Below, in pieces: positions 7,749-15,357 of a DNA stretch of 64,000 nucleotides (positions within the stretch are counted from its first letter, which is position 1; every line of letters starts with the position of its first letter). Both the position numbers and the translations under genes were made by a program. Origin of the DNA: JBHJGP01 sp050331695 (GTDB lineage Bacteria > Pseudomonadota > Alphaproteobacteria > Geminicoccales > Geminicoccaceae); the NCBI GenBank assembly GCA_050331695.1, contig JBHJGP010000020.1, forward strand, positions 29,667-93,666, written 5' to 3'. The notes under the pieces were generated by a model, which had not been told where the DNA came from, did not search any database, and was given only the letters and a program-made list of their open reading frames with translations.

Positions 7749-9115
7749 TTGTGAGATCCGGCGGCCGCTTTCTTCGACCTTGTCCAGGCCTCGAGATCGG
7801 CGAGCGCCCGGCGGGCCATCCACGGTTTGCGCTCTTTTTTTCTGAGCAGTACCGTCGGCGGCGGCAGCAAGCCGAAATTGATGTTCATCGGCTGGAAGGT
7901 CTCCGCGTCCGCCCCGCCGGTGATGTGGCGAAGAAGCGCGCCATGGGCGGGCGTTTCGGGCGGCGGCGTGAAGCTTTGGCCGCGCAACTCATGAGCCGCG
8001 AACCGGGCGGCGAGACCACCGATTGCAGCGCTTTCGACATAGCCCTCGCAGCCGGTGATCTGGCCGGCGAAGCGAATATGGGGTGCCGCTTTCATCCGCA
8101 GCTCGCCGTCCAGAAGCCGCGGGCTGTTGATGAAGGTGTTGCGGTGCACGCCGCCGAGGCGGGCAAACTCAGCCTTTTCCAGGCCGGGAACGGTCCGGAA
8201 AACCCTAGCCTGCTCGCCATAGGCCAGCTTGGTCTGAAATCCGACCATGTTGTAGAGCGTGCCCAGCGCATTGTCCTGGCGGAGCTGAACGACCGCGAAG
8301 GGACGCCGGCCGGTTCGGGGGTCGCTGAGCCCGACCGGTTTCATCGGTCCGTAAGCGAGCGTCATCGCTCCCCGTTCAGCCATGACCTCGATCGGCATGC
8401 AGCCTTCGAAATAGGGCGTGTCCTTTTCCCAGTCCTTGAACGCGTGTTTTTCGCCGGCAAGCAGCGCTTCGATGAAGCGACTATACTGCTCTTCGTCGAG
8501 GGGACAGTTGATGTAGTCCCGGCCGCTGCCACCCGGTCCCTCCTTGTCGTAGCGGGACTGGAACCAGGCGACGTCGAAATTGATACTGTCTTTGTGGACG
8601 ATCGGCGCGATCGCATCGAAAAAGGCCAACTGCTCCTCGCCGCCCAGCTCGCGAATGGCGTCGGCGAGCCCGGTCGAGGTCAAGGGGCCGGTGGCGATGA
8701 TCACCGGGCCGTCTTCGGCCGGTGGTAGATGGTCGATGGCGCGGCGCTCGACCCGGATCAGCGGCTCGTCCTGGATCGCCGCCTCGACCGCCTGGGAGAA
8801 CTGATCCCGGTCGACCGCCAGAGCCCCTCCAGCCGGTACCTTGTGGGCGTCGCCCTTGGCCATGACCAGAGAGCCCAACCGGCGCATTTCCTCATGAAGA
8901 AGGCCAACCGCATTGTTCATGGAATCGTCGGATCGAAACGAATTCGAGCAGACCAGCTCGGCGAGGCCGTCGGTCTTGTGGGCCGCCGTCGCCCGGACAC
9001 CTCGCATTTCGCTTAGCGTGACCGAAATGCCCAATCGGGCAAGCTGCCAAGCTGCTTCACAGCCGGCGAGACCGCCACCGACGACATGAACATGGTGCGC
9101 CAAAGATGTCCCCAC
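7739..9115 (-). CDS. trmFO: tRNA (uracil-54-C5)-methyltransferase, folate- and FAD-dependent
   Basis: About 458 residues, the usual TrmFO length. Near the N-terminus is the FAD-binding HVVGGGLAGCEAAW. Later come KTDGLAELVCSNSFRSD, YINCPLDEEQYSRF, FEGCMPIEVMAERG, MVGFQTKL and RFAGQITGCEGYVESAAIG, all typical of the family. The enzyme uses methylene-tetrahydrofolate to make ribothymidine at tRNA position 54. The reading frame runs open far upstream, but family similarity begins only at about 9115. GTG at 9115 (GGAG site) or TTG at 9103 are the plausible starts. Confidence 0.93.
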   Translation of the reverse strand: MGTSLAHHVHVVGGGLAGCEAAWQLARLGISVTLSEMRGVRATAAHKTDGLAELVCSNSFRSDDSMNNAVGLLHEEMRRLGSLVMAKGDAHKVPAGGALAVDRDQFSQAVEAAIQDEPLIRVERRAIDHLPPAEDGPVIIATGPLTSTGLADAIRELGGEEQLAFFDAIAPIVHKDSINFDVAWFQSRYDKEGPGGSGRDYINCPLDEEQYSRFIEALLAGEKHAFKDWEKDTPYFEGCMPIEVMAERGAMTLAYGPMKPVGLSDPRTGRRPFAVVQLRQDNALGTLYNMVGFQTKLAYGEQARVFRTVPGLEKAEFARLGGVHRNTFINSPRLLDGELRMKAAPHIRFAGQITGCEGYVESAAIGGLAARFAAHELRGQSFTPPPETPAHGALLRHITGGADAETFQPMNINFGLLPPPTVLLRKKERKPWMARRALADLEAWTRSKKAAAGSHNWG

Positions 9116-9223
9116 TTCGCTCCGGCATTGATCTTTCGCTATTAGAGTAGTGTTTGTCGGCAAGCGAGAACAGGAAGTTGCGGTCGGTTCCGGCCGGCTT
9201 CCCCGAACGGGTGGTTCGCTCGG

Positions 9224-9571
9224 ATGTTCGCTCACAGCGACGCCATGGGTTTCGGCCAGATCGCGGCTTTGGTCACGGTTCTGGCGCTCGCTGGCCTCAT
9301 GGCCGTTGCCGACCCGGCACCGATGATCGTCGCCGGTGCAACCGCGCTTTTCGGCGGTGGCCTTGCTTGGCAACTCGCGGTCGGTCATCGGCGCCAGCCG
9401 GATATGCTCCGGGTTTTGACCGCCGGTGCGGTAACCGGGGCCCTGGTCGACGGTGTCTTGTGGTTTCTGTTTCCGGGCCTGCTTCGGGCGTCGGCCGCGG
9501 CGCTCGCGGTTGCCTTGGGCATGCTGACCGCGGAGGCCTATATCCGCCTTCTCAACGCCCGGCGGCCATGA
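9224..9571 (+). CDS. Hypothetical small integral membrane protein
   Basis: A 115-residue, very hydrophobic protein with about four predicted membrane segments (roughly residues 8-28, 33-52, 60-82 and 84-104). A charged loop (GHRRQPDMLR) lies between the second and third. I do not recognise a family. It is divergent from trmFO and lies 66 bases before the TrpX-like gene. The ribosome site is weak, and an ATG seven codons downstream is also possible. Codon pattern and hydrophobicity suggest a real gene. Confidence 0.6.
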   Translation: MFAHSDAMGFGQIAALVTVLALAGLMAVADPAPMIVAGATALFGGGLAWQLAVGHRRQPDMLRVLTAGAVTGALVDGVLWFLFPGLLRASAAALAVALGMLTAEAYIRLLNARRP

Positions 9572-9637
9572 ACGTCGACAAGGCCGAACACAGCGGATAG
9601 GCAGATAGCATCGATCGATAAAAACGGGAGAAAAACC

Positions 9638-10609
9638 GTGGGCACGAGGCGTGAGTTTGGGCTTTTGACGGCTGCCGCGATCAGTCTCGCCGTGGCCCCC
9701 GGGACCGTTTGGGCCGCCGATAAGACCGTGGCGATCACCGCCATCGTCGAGCATCCGGCCCTCGACGCCTGCCGCGAGGGCATCATCGAAGCACTGGCCG
9801 AGGCCGGTTATGTCGAGGGCGAAAACACGGAGATCCTGTTCGAGAGCGCTCAGGGCAACCCGGCGACCGCGGCCCAGATCGCGCGCCAATTCGTCGGCGA
9901 GGAGCCTGACGTGATCGTGCCGATCTCCACACCATCAGCCCAGGCCGTGGTGGCCGCCACGAGCAACATTCCGGTGGTCTTTACCGCCGTCACCGATCCG
10001 GTCGGCGCCAAGCTCGTGAGTGACCCGGATCAGCCGGGCGGCAATGTCACCGGCATGTCGGATCTGTCGCCGATCGGCCTGCATCTGGACCTGGTTCGGG
10101 AACTGGCGCCCGATGCCACTCGCCTGGGCGTGATCAGCAATCCGGGCGAGGCCAATTCGGTGACCCTGGTCAATCTCATCGAGGAACTGGCGCCCGAACG
10201 CGGCTTCGAGGTGGTCGAAGCCTCAGCGCCTCAGTCATCGGCCGTGCTGCCAGCCGCCCAAAGCCTGGTCGGCGATGTCGATGTCATCTACGTGCCGACG
10301 GACAATACGGTGGTTACGGCGCTGGAGGCGATCGTTCAGGTCGGCACCGAGAACGGCATCCCAGTGATCGCTGGTGATACCGACAGCGTGCCGCGAGGCG
10401 CGGTCGCGGCGCTGGGCTTCAACTATGGCGACGTGGGCCGTCAGACCGGCCGGATGGTGGCGGCCGTGCTGAATGGAGCGAATCCGGGCACCATCCCGGT
10501 CGAGGGCGTCGAGATCACCGAGCTCCACGTCAATCCATCCGCCGCCGACGCCATGGGCGTGAGCTTGTCCGACGAGATCCTGGAGCGCGCCCACACCGTC
10601 ATCGAGTAG
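9638..10609 (+). CDS. ABC transporter substrate-binding protein (TrpX-like, ABC_sub_bind family)
   Basis: A 323-residue exported protein. The signal peptide ends near residue 26 (TVWA|AD). The mature part follows the ABC_sub_bind (PF04392) pattern: AITAIVEHPALDACREGI, PDVIVPISTPSAQAVV, VVFTAVTDPVGAKLV, NVTGMSDLSP, VIYVPTDNTV and GAVAALGFNYGDVGRQTG. The family includes the TrpX component of Gram-positive tryptophan transporters. The GTG start follows an A/G-rich leader (GGGAGAAA). With the next two genes it makes a complete importer, and a TrpB2 gene follows, suggesting an indole or aromatic amino acid ligand; that ligand is inferred only. Confidence 0.85.
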   Translation: MGTRREFGLLTAAAISLAVAPGTVWAADKTVAITAIVEHPALDACREGIIEALAEAGYVEGENTEILFESAQGNPATAAQIARQFVGEEPDVIVPISTPSAQAVVAATSNIPVVFTAVTDPVGAKLVSDPDQPGGNVTGMSDLSPIGLHLDLVRELAPDATRLGVISNPGEANSVTLVNLIEELAPERGFEVVEASAPQSSAVLPAAQSLVGDVDVIYVPTDNTVVTALEAIVQVGTENGIPVIAGDTDSVPRGAVAALGFNYGDVGRQTGRMVAAVLNGANPGTIPVEGVEITELHVNPSAADAMGVSLSDEILERAHTVIE

Positions 10610-10642
10610 GCCCCCGAACGGGCGCAGGTCGGAATCGGGCGG

Positions 10643-11536
10643 GTGAGCCTGTTCGCGTTCATGGGCGCGATCGAGATCGGTCTCATCTACGCGTTGGTGG
10701 CGCTCGGCGTTTTCTTGTCGTTTCGGGTCCTGAACTTCCCGGACCTGACTGTCGACGGCAGTTTTCCCCTGGGCGCTGCCGTTGCGGCCACCGCGATCGT
10801 CAGTGGCGTCAATCCCTTCCTCGCGACCCTGATCGCGATCCTCGCCGGCGCGGCGGCGGGCCTGGTCACGGCCTTCCTCAATCTGCGTTTTCAAATCCTG
10901 CATCTGCTGGCCAGCATCCTGACCATGATCGCATTATTCTCGATCAATCTCAGGATCATGGGCAGACCCAACGTGCCCCTCATCGGCGAGCCCAGCGTGA
11001 TCTCGCCCTTCACTGTGCTCGAGCTCCGCCCCGTCTATCTGAAACCTCTGATTTTAGCCGTCCTGATCGCACTCATCGCATGGCTGCTGGCGCGTTTTCT
11101 TTCAAGCCACTATGGCCTGGCGCTTCGGGCCACCGGTGTGAACCCCAAGAATGCCCGGGCCCAGGGTGTCGCGACCGCCGGCGCCACCTATACCGGGATG
11201 GCCCTCAGCAATGGGTTGGTCGGTCTCGCCGGCGCCCTTTTCGCCCAGACCAACGGCGTTGCCGACGTCACCATCGGCACCGGCACCATCGTGGTCGGTC
11301 TCGCCGCTGTCATCGTCGGCGAAACCCTGGTGCCCGGCCGAGGCGTTGTCATCGCCGTGCTCGCCTGCGTCGTCGGTTCGCTGCTCTACCGGATCGCGGT
11401 CGCGTTCGCCCTCAATGCCGACGCCCTCGGCCTGGAGGCCTCCGATCTCAATCTGGTCACGGCCGTCCTGGTGGCCCTCGCCCTGATCCTTCCCCGCTGG
11501 CGGGCGGCCCGGGCACGACTGACGGGGCGGCCATGA
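10643..11536 (+). CDS. ABC transporter permease (TrpY-like, branched-chain type)
   Basis: A 297-residue membrane protein of the BPD_transp_2 (LivH-like) type with about eight hydrophobic segments. Family-typical pieces are LIYALVALGVFLSFRVLNFPDLTVDGSF near the N-terminus (first and second helices) and LRATGVNPKNARAQGV in the cytoplasmic loop that contacts the ATPase. GLVGLAGALFAQTNGVADV and VGLAAVIVGETLVPG follow. The FPDLTVDGSF signature is characteristic of the TrpXYZ-like group. The GTG start lies 34 bases after the binding-protein gene, and the stop overlaps the ATPase start. Confidence 0.87.
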   Translation: MSLFAFMGAIEIGLIYALVALGVFLSFRVLNFPDLTVDGSFPLGAAVAATAIVSGVNPFLATLIAILAGAAAGLVTAFLNLRFQILHLLASILTMIALFSINLRIMGRPNVPLIGEPSVISPFTVLELRPVYLKPLILAVLIALIAWLLARFLSSHYGLALRATGVNPKNARAQGVATAGATYTGMALSNGLVGLAGALFAQTNGVADVTIGTGTIVVGLAAVIVGETLVPGRGVVIAVLACVVGSLLYRIAVAFALNADALGLEASDLNLVTAVLVALALILPRWRAARARLTGRP

Positions 11537-12324
11537 TCACCGTCGAGGATGTCCGCGTTGTTTTCAATCCAGGCACCGTTCTGGAGACTGTGGGGCTTGA
11601 CGGCATCAGCCTGACCCTCGAGCCCGGCCAGATGGTGACCGTGATCGGCAGCAATGGTGCCGGCAAATCAACCCTTCTCAATGTCATCGCCGGTGACGTG
11701 ATGGCGAGCCGGGGCCGGATTGCCGTCGACGGCCAGGATGTGACCCGCTGGTCCCAGGAGCGGCGCGCCGCCTTGGTGGCGCGGGTCTTTCAGGATCCGC
11801 TCGCCGGTAGTTTCGAGAGCCTGACCATCGAGGAGAACCTGGCGATCGCCGGCAGACGCGGGCGGCATCGGGGGTTCGGGCTCGCGATCGATAACCGGGC
11901 TCGCGAGGGGTTTCGCCAGGAGTTGGCCGGTCTTGGTCTCGGTCTCGAACATCGGCTGGGCGAACGCATGGACCGGCTTTCGGGCGGCCAACGCCAGGCG
12001 GTGAGCCTGCTCGCCACCTGTCTGGCGCCGACCAAATTGCTGCTTCTGGACGAGCACACGGCCGCGCTCGATCCGAAGATTGCGGCGTTCGTCCTTAAGC
12101 TCACCGACCGGCTGGTGACGGAACGAAACCTGACGACCTTGATGGTGACGCACTCCATGCGTCAGGCCCTGGACCACGGAAATCGCACGATCATGCTCCA
12201 CGAGGGCAAGATCGTGTTCGACGTATCGGGCGAGGAGCGAGAGCGGCTGGACGTCGCCGACCTGGTTGAGCTCTTCAGCCAACGCCGCGGCGAAGCCTTG
12301 GCCGACGACGCGCTTCTGCTGTAG
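11533..12324 (+). CDS. ABC transporter ATP-binding protein (TrpZ-like)
   Basis: A 263-residue ATPase. Walker A is GSNGAGKST (about residues 37-45), the signature is LSGGQRQAVSL, and Walker B is LLLLDEHTAALDP with the H-loop in MVTHSMRQAL. DEH in Walker B, where most transporters have DEP, is usual in this subgroup. The ATG overlaps the permease stop (ATGA), so the two are coupled. It powers the importer formed with the two genes before it. The next gene, the TrpB2 homologue, begins 34 bases later. Confidence 0.9.
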   Translation: MITVEDVRVVFNPGTVLETVGLDGISLTLEPGQMVTVIGSNGAGKSTLLNVIAGDVMASRGRIAVDGQDVTRWSQERRAALVARVFQDPLAGSFESLTIEENLAIAGRRGRHRGFGLAIDNRAREGFRQELAGLGLGLEHRLGERMDRLSGGQRQAVSLLATCLAPTKLLLLDEHTAALDPKIAAFVLKLTDRLVTERNLTTLMVTHSMRQALDHGNRTIMLHEGKIVFDVSGEERERLDVADLVELFSQRRGEALADDALLL

Positions 12325-12357
12325 AGCGAAAGAGCGAGACGAACGGGAGGCGGGCCT

Positions 12358-13716
12358 TTGACAACGACAAAATATCTTTTGGGCGAGGATCAGATCCCGA
12401 CGGCCTGGTACAACCTAGCCGCCGATCTGCCGGAACCGCTGGCGCCACCGATTCATCCCGGAACCCACGAGCCGATCGGGCCCGACGCCCTGGCTCCGCT
12501 CTTTCCCCAAGCCTTGATTGAGCAGGAGGTAAGCCAGGAACGGGAGATCCCGATCCCGGACGAAGTGCGCGAGGTTCTAAAGCTGTGGCGGCCGACGCCG
12601 CTCTACCGCGCCCGCCGCCTGGAACGCGCGCTCGATACCCCGGCCCGCATCTATTACAAATATGAAGGCGTGAGCCCGGCCGGCTCGCACAAGCCCAACA
12701 CAGCCGTCGCCCAGGCCTACTACAACGCTCAGGAAGGGGTGAAGCGGCTCACCACGGAGACGGGAGCCGGCCAGTGGGGCAGCTCGCTTGCTTTCGCCGG
12801 CGCTCTGTTCGACCTCGAGGTCGACGTCTACATGGTCAAGGTCAGTTTTCAACAAAAGCCCTATCGCCGGGCGCTGATGGAGAGTTACGGTGCCCGCTGC
12901 GTGGCGAGCCCGTCGGACGAGACCCGATCGGGCAAGGCGATCCTGGCCAAGGAGCCGGACAATCCGGGCTCGCTCGGCATCGCCATCTCGGAGGCTGTGG
13001 AAATGGCCGCCGGCCGGGATGACACCAAGTATGCGCTTGGCTCGGTGCTCAACCACGTTCTCCTGCACCAAACGGTGATCGGCCGGGAGGCGATCGCGCA
13101 GATGGCTCTAGCCGGCGACGAGGTCGACGTGGTGGTCGGCTGCACCGGCGGCGGCTCCAACTTCGCCGGCATCGCCTTCCCCTACCTGTGCGCCATGCTC
13201 CGGGGCGTGCACAAGACAAAAATCAAGGCCTGTGAGCCGGCGGCGTGTCCCTCCCTCACCCGGGGGCGATTCGCCTATGATTTCGGCGACACCGGCCAAT
13301 CGACCCCGCTGATGAAGATGCACACCCTGGGCTCGGCTTTCATTCCGCCGGGCTTTCACGCGGGCGGGCTTCGCTATCACGGCATGGCGCCCCTGGTGAG
13401 CCACATCAAGGAGCTGGGCCTGATCGAGGCTGTCGCCTACCAGCAGCTCACCTGTTTCGAGGCCGGCGTCCTGTTCGCGCGGACCGAAGGCATCCTTCCG
13501 GCTCCCGAAGCCACCCATGCGGTCAAGGGCGCGATCGAGGAGGCCGAAAAGGCTAAAGAGGCCGGCGAGGCCAAGGTGATCTTGTTCAATCTCTGCGGCC
13601 ACGGCCATTTCGACATGCAGGCCTACACCGACTTCTTCGCCGGAAAGCTTTCGGACAAAAGCTACGCCGAGGACGCCCTCGCCCGAAGCCTCGAAGGCCT
13701 GCCCGAGGTGGCGTGA
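12358..13716 (+). CDS. Tryptophan synthase beta chain-like protein, TrpB2 type
   Basis: A 452-residue PLP enzyme, longer than standard TrpB. The cofactor lysine is in SPAGSHKPNTAV (Lys112). TETGAGQWG forms the catalytic Glu loop and CTGGGSNFAG binds PLP phosphate. The long N-terminal extension (YNLAADLPEPLAPPIHPGT) and GFHAGGLRYHGMAPLVS are specific to TrpB2. TrpB2 enzymes condense indole with serine or O-phosphoserine without needing TrpA. The TTG start has a GGGAGG ribosome site. Its position right after the TrpXYZ-like importer suggests that it works with the imported substrate. Confidence 0.93.
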   Translation: MTTTKYLLGEDQIPTAWYNLAADLPEPLAPPIHPGTHEPIGPDALAPLFPQALIEQEVSQEREIPIPDEVREVLKLWRPTPLYRARRLERALDTPARIYYKYEGVSPAGSHKPNTAVAQAYYNAQEGVKRLTTETGAGQWGSSLAFAGALFDLEVDVYMVKVSFQQKPYRRALMESYGARCVASPSDETRSGKAILAKEPDNPGSLGIAISEAVEMAAGRDDTKYALGSVLNHVLLHQTVIGREAIAQMALAGDEVDVVVGCTGGGSNFAGIAFPYLCAMLRGVHKTKIKACEPAACPSLTRGRFAYDFGDTGQSTPLMKMHTLGSAFIPPGFHAGGLRYHGMAPLVSHIKELGLIEAVAYQQLTCFEAGVLFARTEGILPAPEATHAVKGAIEEAEKAKEAGEAKVILFNLCGHGHFDMQAYTDFFAGKLSDKSYAEDALARSLEGLPEVA

Positions 13717-13925
13717 GGTTTGGTCCAGCGCGCCGCCTAAGCGTCCGGAAGATGAATGTTTCAGCCCCAGGCTGTGCGAGATCATTCGAACGCGGGTACC
13801 TGGCTTCAGGGAATGCTGCATGCCGCTACGGGCGATATGCGGCGTCCGCCCTGGAGCACACTCTGAACTTCGAATAGGCGGTTGTCCGTCGTACGGCCGA
13901 AAGGCGACGGTCGAGAGCCGCGTGC
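13717..13925. other. Intergenic region after the TrpB2 gene
   Basis: About 209 bases separate the TrpB2 gene from the convergent psp operon. A 41-codon ORF on the plus strand (13752-13877) has no ribosome site and resembles nothing I know. I see no convincing intrinsic terminator and no RNA gene here. Confidence 0.4.
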
Positions 13926-14321
13926 TCACGAATTGCGGAGCGCGTCGATCTCGCGGGCTAGGCGGTATTCGCGCGAGGTGACCTTACGCTCGGCCGCCTC
14001 GAGGCGTTCTTCCAGTCGGTCGAACTGGCGAAGTAGGTCCGCGGCGGTCCGGGATGGCTTGTTCGAAGCCGACCCGGCGGCCTCGTGCGCTGTTGTCTGG
14101 TTTTGTTGATCGGCAGACGCCACCCGTAAGGTACAGCCGGCGATCAGGTAGAGCAGCATGACCAGGGGTGTCAGGACGAAACATCCGCCGATGGTCAGCA
14201 GGCGAACGACCACATGCTGCATGCCGAGATGGTCGGCGATCCCGGCACAGACGCCGAGCAGCACCCGGTCATGCCGGTTGCGGTACAGCGGTGGCCGCGA
14301 CGCGTTTTTTACCGTTCCCAT
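13926..14321 (-). CDS. pspC: Phage shock protein C-like membrane protein
   Basis: A 131-residue protein. Residues 10-65 are a PspC domain: LYRNRHDRVLLGVCAGIADHL leads into a membrane segment with FVLTPLVMLLYLIAGCTL. The tail is a charged coiled coil (LLRQFDRLEERLEAAERKV). In enterobacteria PspC senses membrane damage and, with PspB, pulls PspA away from the transcription activator PspF. The start overlaps the end of pspB by 13 bases. It is the last gene of pspA-pspB-pspC. Confidence 0.88.
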   Translation of the reverse strand: MGTVKNASRPPLYRNRHDRVLLGVCAGIADHLGMQHVVVRLLTIGGCFVLTPLVMLLYLIAGCTLRVASADQQNQTTAHEAAGSASNKPSRTAADLLRQFDRLEERLEAAERKVTSREYRLAREIDALRNS

Positions 14322-14560
14322 GCCCGGCCCTGATCACGGGTCTCCGTGGCGCCGGTGCCGATGATCCGTTCGACGGAATCCAGACGCCGCTCCATACGAT
14401 CCAGGCCGAGCGCGAGTCTTTCGAGATCCTGAGCATCGGCGGACGCAGCCGCAGGCCCGGTCTCGCCCACATTGCGCCGCCGCGCCAGCGCCCAAACAGG
14501 AATGGCGACGATCGCGGCCAGCACCAAGAAGCTCATCAGGGATGCGGAGCCGGTGACCAT
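14309..14560 (-). CDS. pspB: Phage shock protein B-like membrane protein
   Basis: An 83-residue protein with one N-terminal membrane helix (LMSFLVLAAIVAIPVWALARRR) and a cytoplasmic heptad segment (LERLALGLDRMERRLDSVERII) typical of PspB. It is expected to act with PspC as the membrane-stress sensor. The similarity is in architecture more than in sequence. The operon position between pspA (4 bases upstream) and pspC (13-base overlap) supports the call. Confidence 0.8.
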   Translation of the reverse strand: MVTGSASLMSFLVLAAIVAIPVWALARRRNVGETGPAAASADAQDLERLALGLDRMERRLDSVERIIGTGATETRDQGRAWER

Positions 14561-14564
14561 CGGA

Positions 14565-15239
14565 TCATGCGCCGCCGGTGTTGGTCTGGAGCTTGCGTTT
14601 CAGCTCGTCCAGCTCGGCGTCGATCCTGGCCTGCTTCTCGAAGTCTTCGATCTCCTCGGCCATGGTGCTGGTGGAGCCGAGATCGAGGGCGTCCAGATCG
14701 CCTTCACGGCGATCGAGCCGCCGCTCCATCTGCTCGAAGCGGACCAAGGCGTCGTCCAACCCGGCGCCGTCGATCTGCCGGCGCAGGCGCAATCGCGACT
14801 CGGTTGCCCGGCTGCGGGTCAGGATCGACTTTTTCTTCGCCTTCGCCTCGCGCAGCTTCTCCTCGAGCCGGGCGATATCCTCGTCGAACTTGGCGAGCGT
14901 ATCGTCAAGAACACGCAGCTCGGCGTTGAGCTCGTCGATCGTGTCGGCGAGCTTGGCCTTCTCCATGAGCGCGCCCTTGGCCAGATCCTCGCGGTCCTTG
15001 GAAAGCGCCAACTCCGCCCGGCCAGTCCAGGCGGCCTGATGCTCCTCGAGGGTCACCAGCCGCCGTTGAATGGTGCGCTTGTCGGCAACGTAGCGCGCGG
15101 CCTCGGCTCGAACCTCGACCAGCGTCTCGTCCATCTCCTCGATCATCAAGCGGATCAGCTTGCCCGGGTCCTCGGCCCGCTCGAGACAATCGTTGATGTT
15201 GGCGTTGACGATGTCGCCCATTCGGGAAAAGAAGCCCAT
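14565..15239 (-). CDS. pspA: Phage shock protein A
   Basis: A 224-residue PspA/Vipp1 (ESCRT-III-like) protein. It starts MGFFSRMGDIVNANINDCLE, the amphipathic membrane-binding helix of the family, followed by DPGKLIRLMIEEMDETLVEVR. The remainder is long coiled coil. PspA oligomers patch damaged inner membrane. The ATG at 15239 is preferred to the longer frame because the protein begins at the family start. No pspF activator gene lies next to the operon, and I see no good sigma-54 site before pspA, so control probably differs from E. coli. Confidence 0.93.
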   Translation of the reverse strand: MGFFSRMGDIVNANINDCLERAEDPGKLIRLMIEEMDETLVEVRAEAARYVADKRTIQRRLVTLEEHQAAWTGRAELALSKDREDLAKGALMEKAKLADTIDELNAELRVLDDTLAKFDEDIARLEEKLREAKAKKKSILTRSRATESRLRLRRQIDGAGLDDALVRFEQMERRLDRREGDLDALDLGSTSTMAEEIEDFEKQARIDAELDELKRKLQTNTGGA

Positions 15240-15357
15240 ACCAGCCCCCGCTTCTGGCCGCGCCGAACAATCGGGCAGGCCAAGCGCCTGTCCACCGAGC
15301 GCCAACCTAGCACGCGACTGCTAAGGAAGCCTTACCATCGCCCGGCGACTGGCGATT

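Noticed and set aside
9116..9889. Long upstream continuation of the trmFO reading frame
   Set aside because: Family similarity begins only at about 9115. The upstream part lies antisense to the membrane-protein and TrpX-like genes and reads as low-complexity basic sequence.
13752..13877. 41-codon ORF between the TrpB2 gene and pspC
   Set aside because: No ribosome site, no recognisable motif, and ordinary chance length for a GC-rich genome.
13108..13929. 273-codon minus-strand ORF across the end of the TrpB2 gene
   Set aside because: Most of it is the mirror frame of TrpB2, and the remaining part in the intergenic gap matches nothing recognisable.
15240..15357. Possible sigma-54 promoter for pspA (TTGGCCTGCCCGATTGTT on the minus strand)
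   Set aside because: The spacing between the GG and the downstream element is off by one and the GC dinucleotide is missing.
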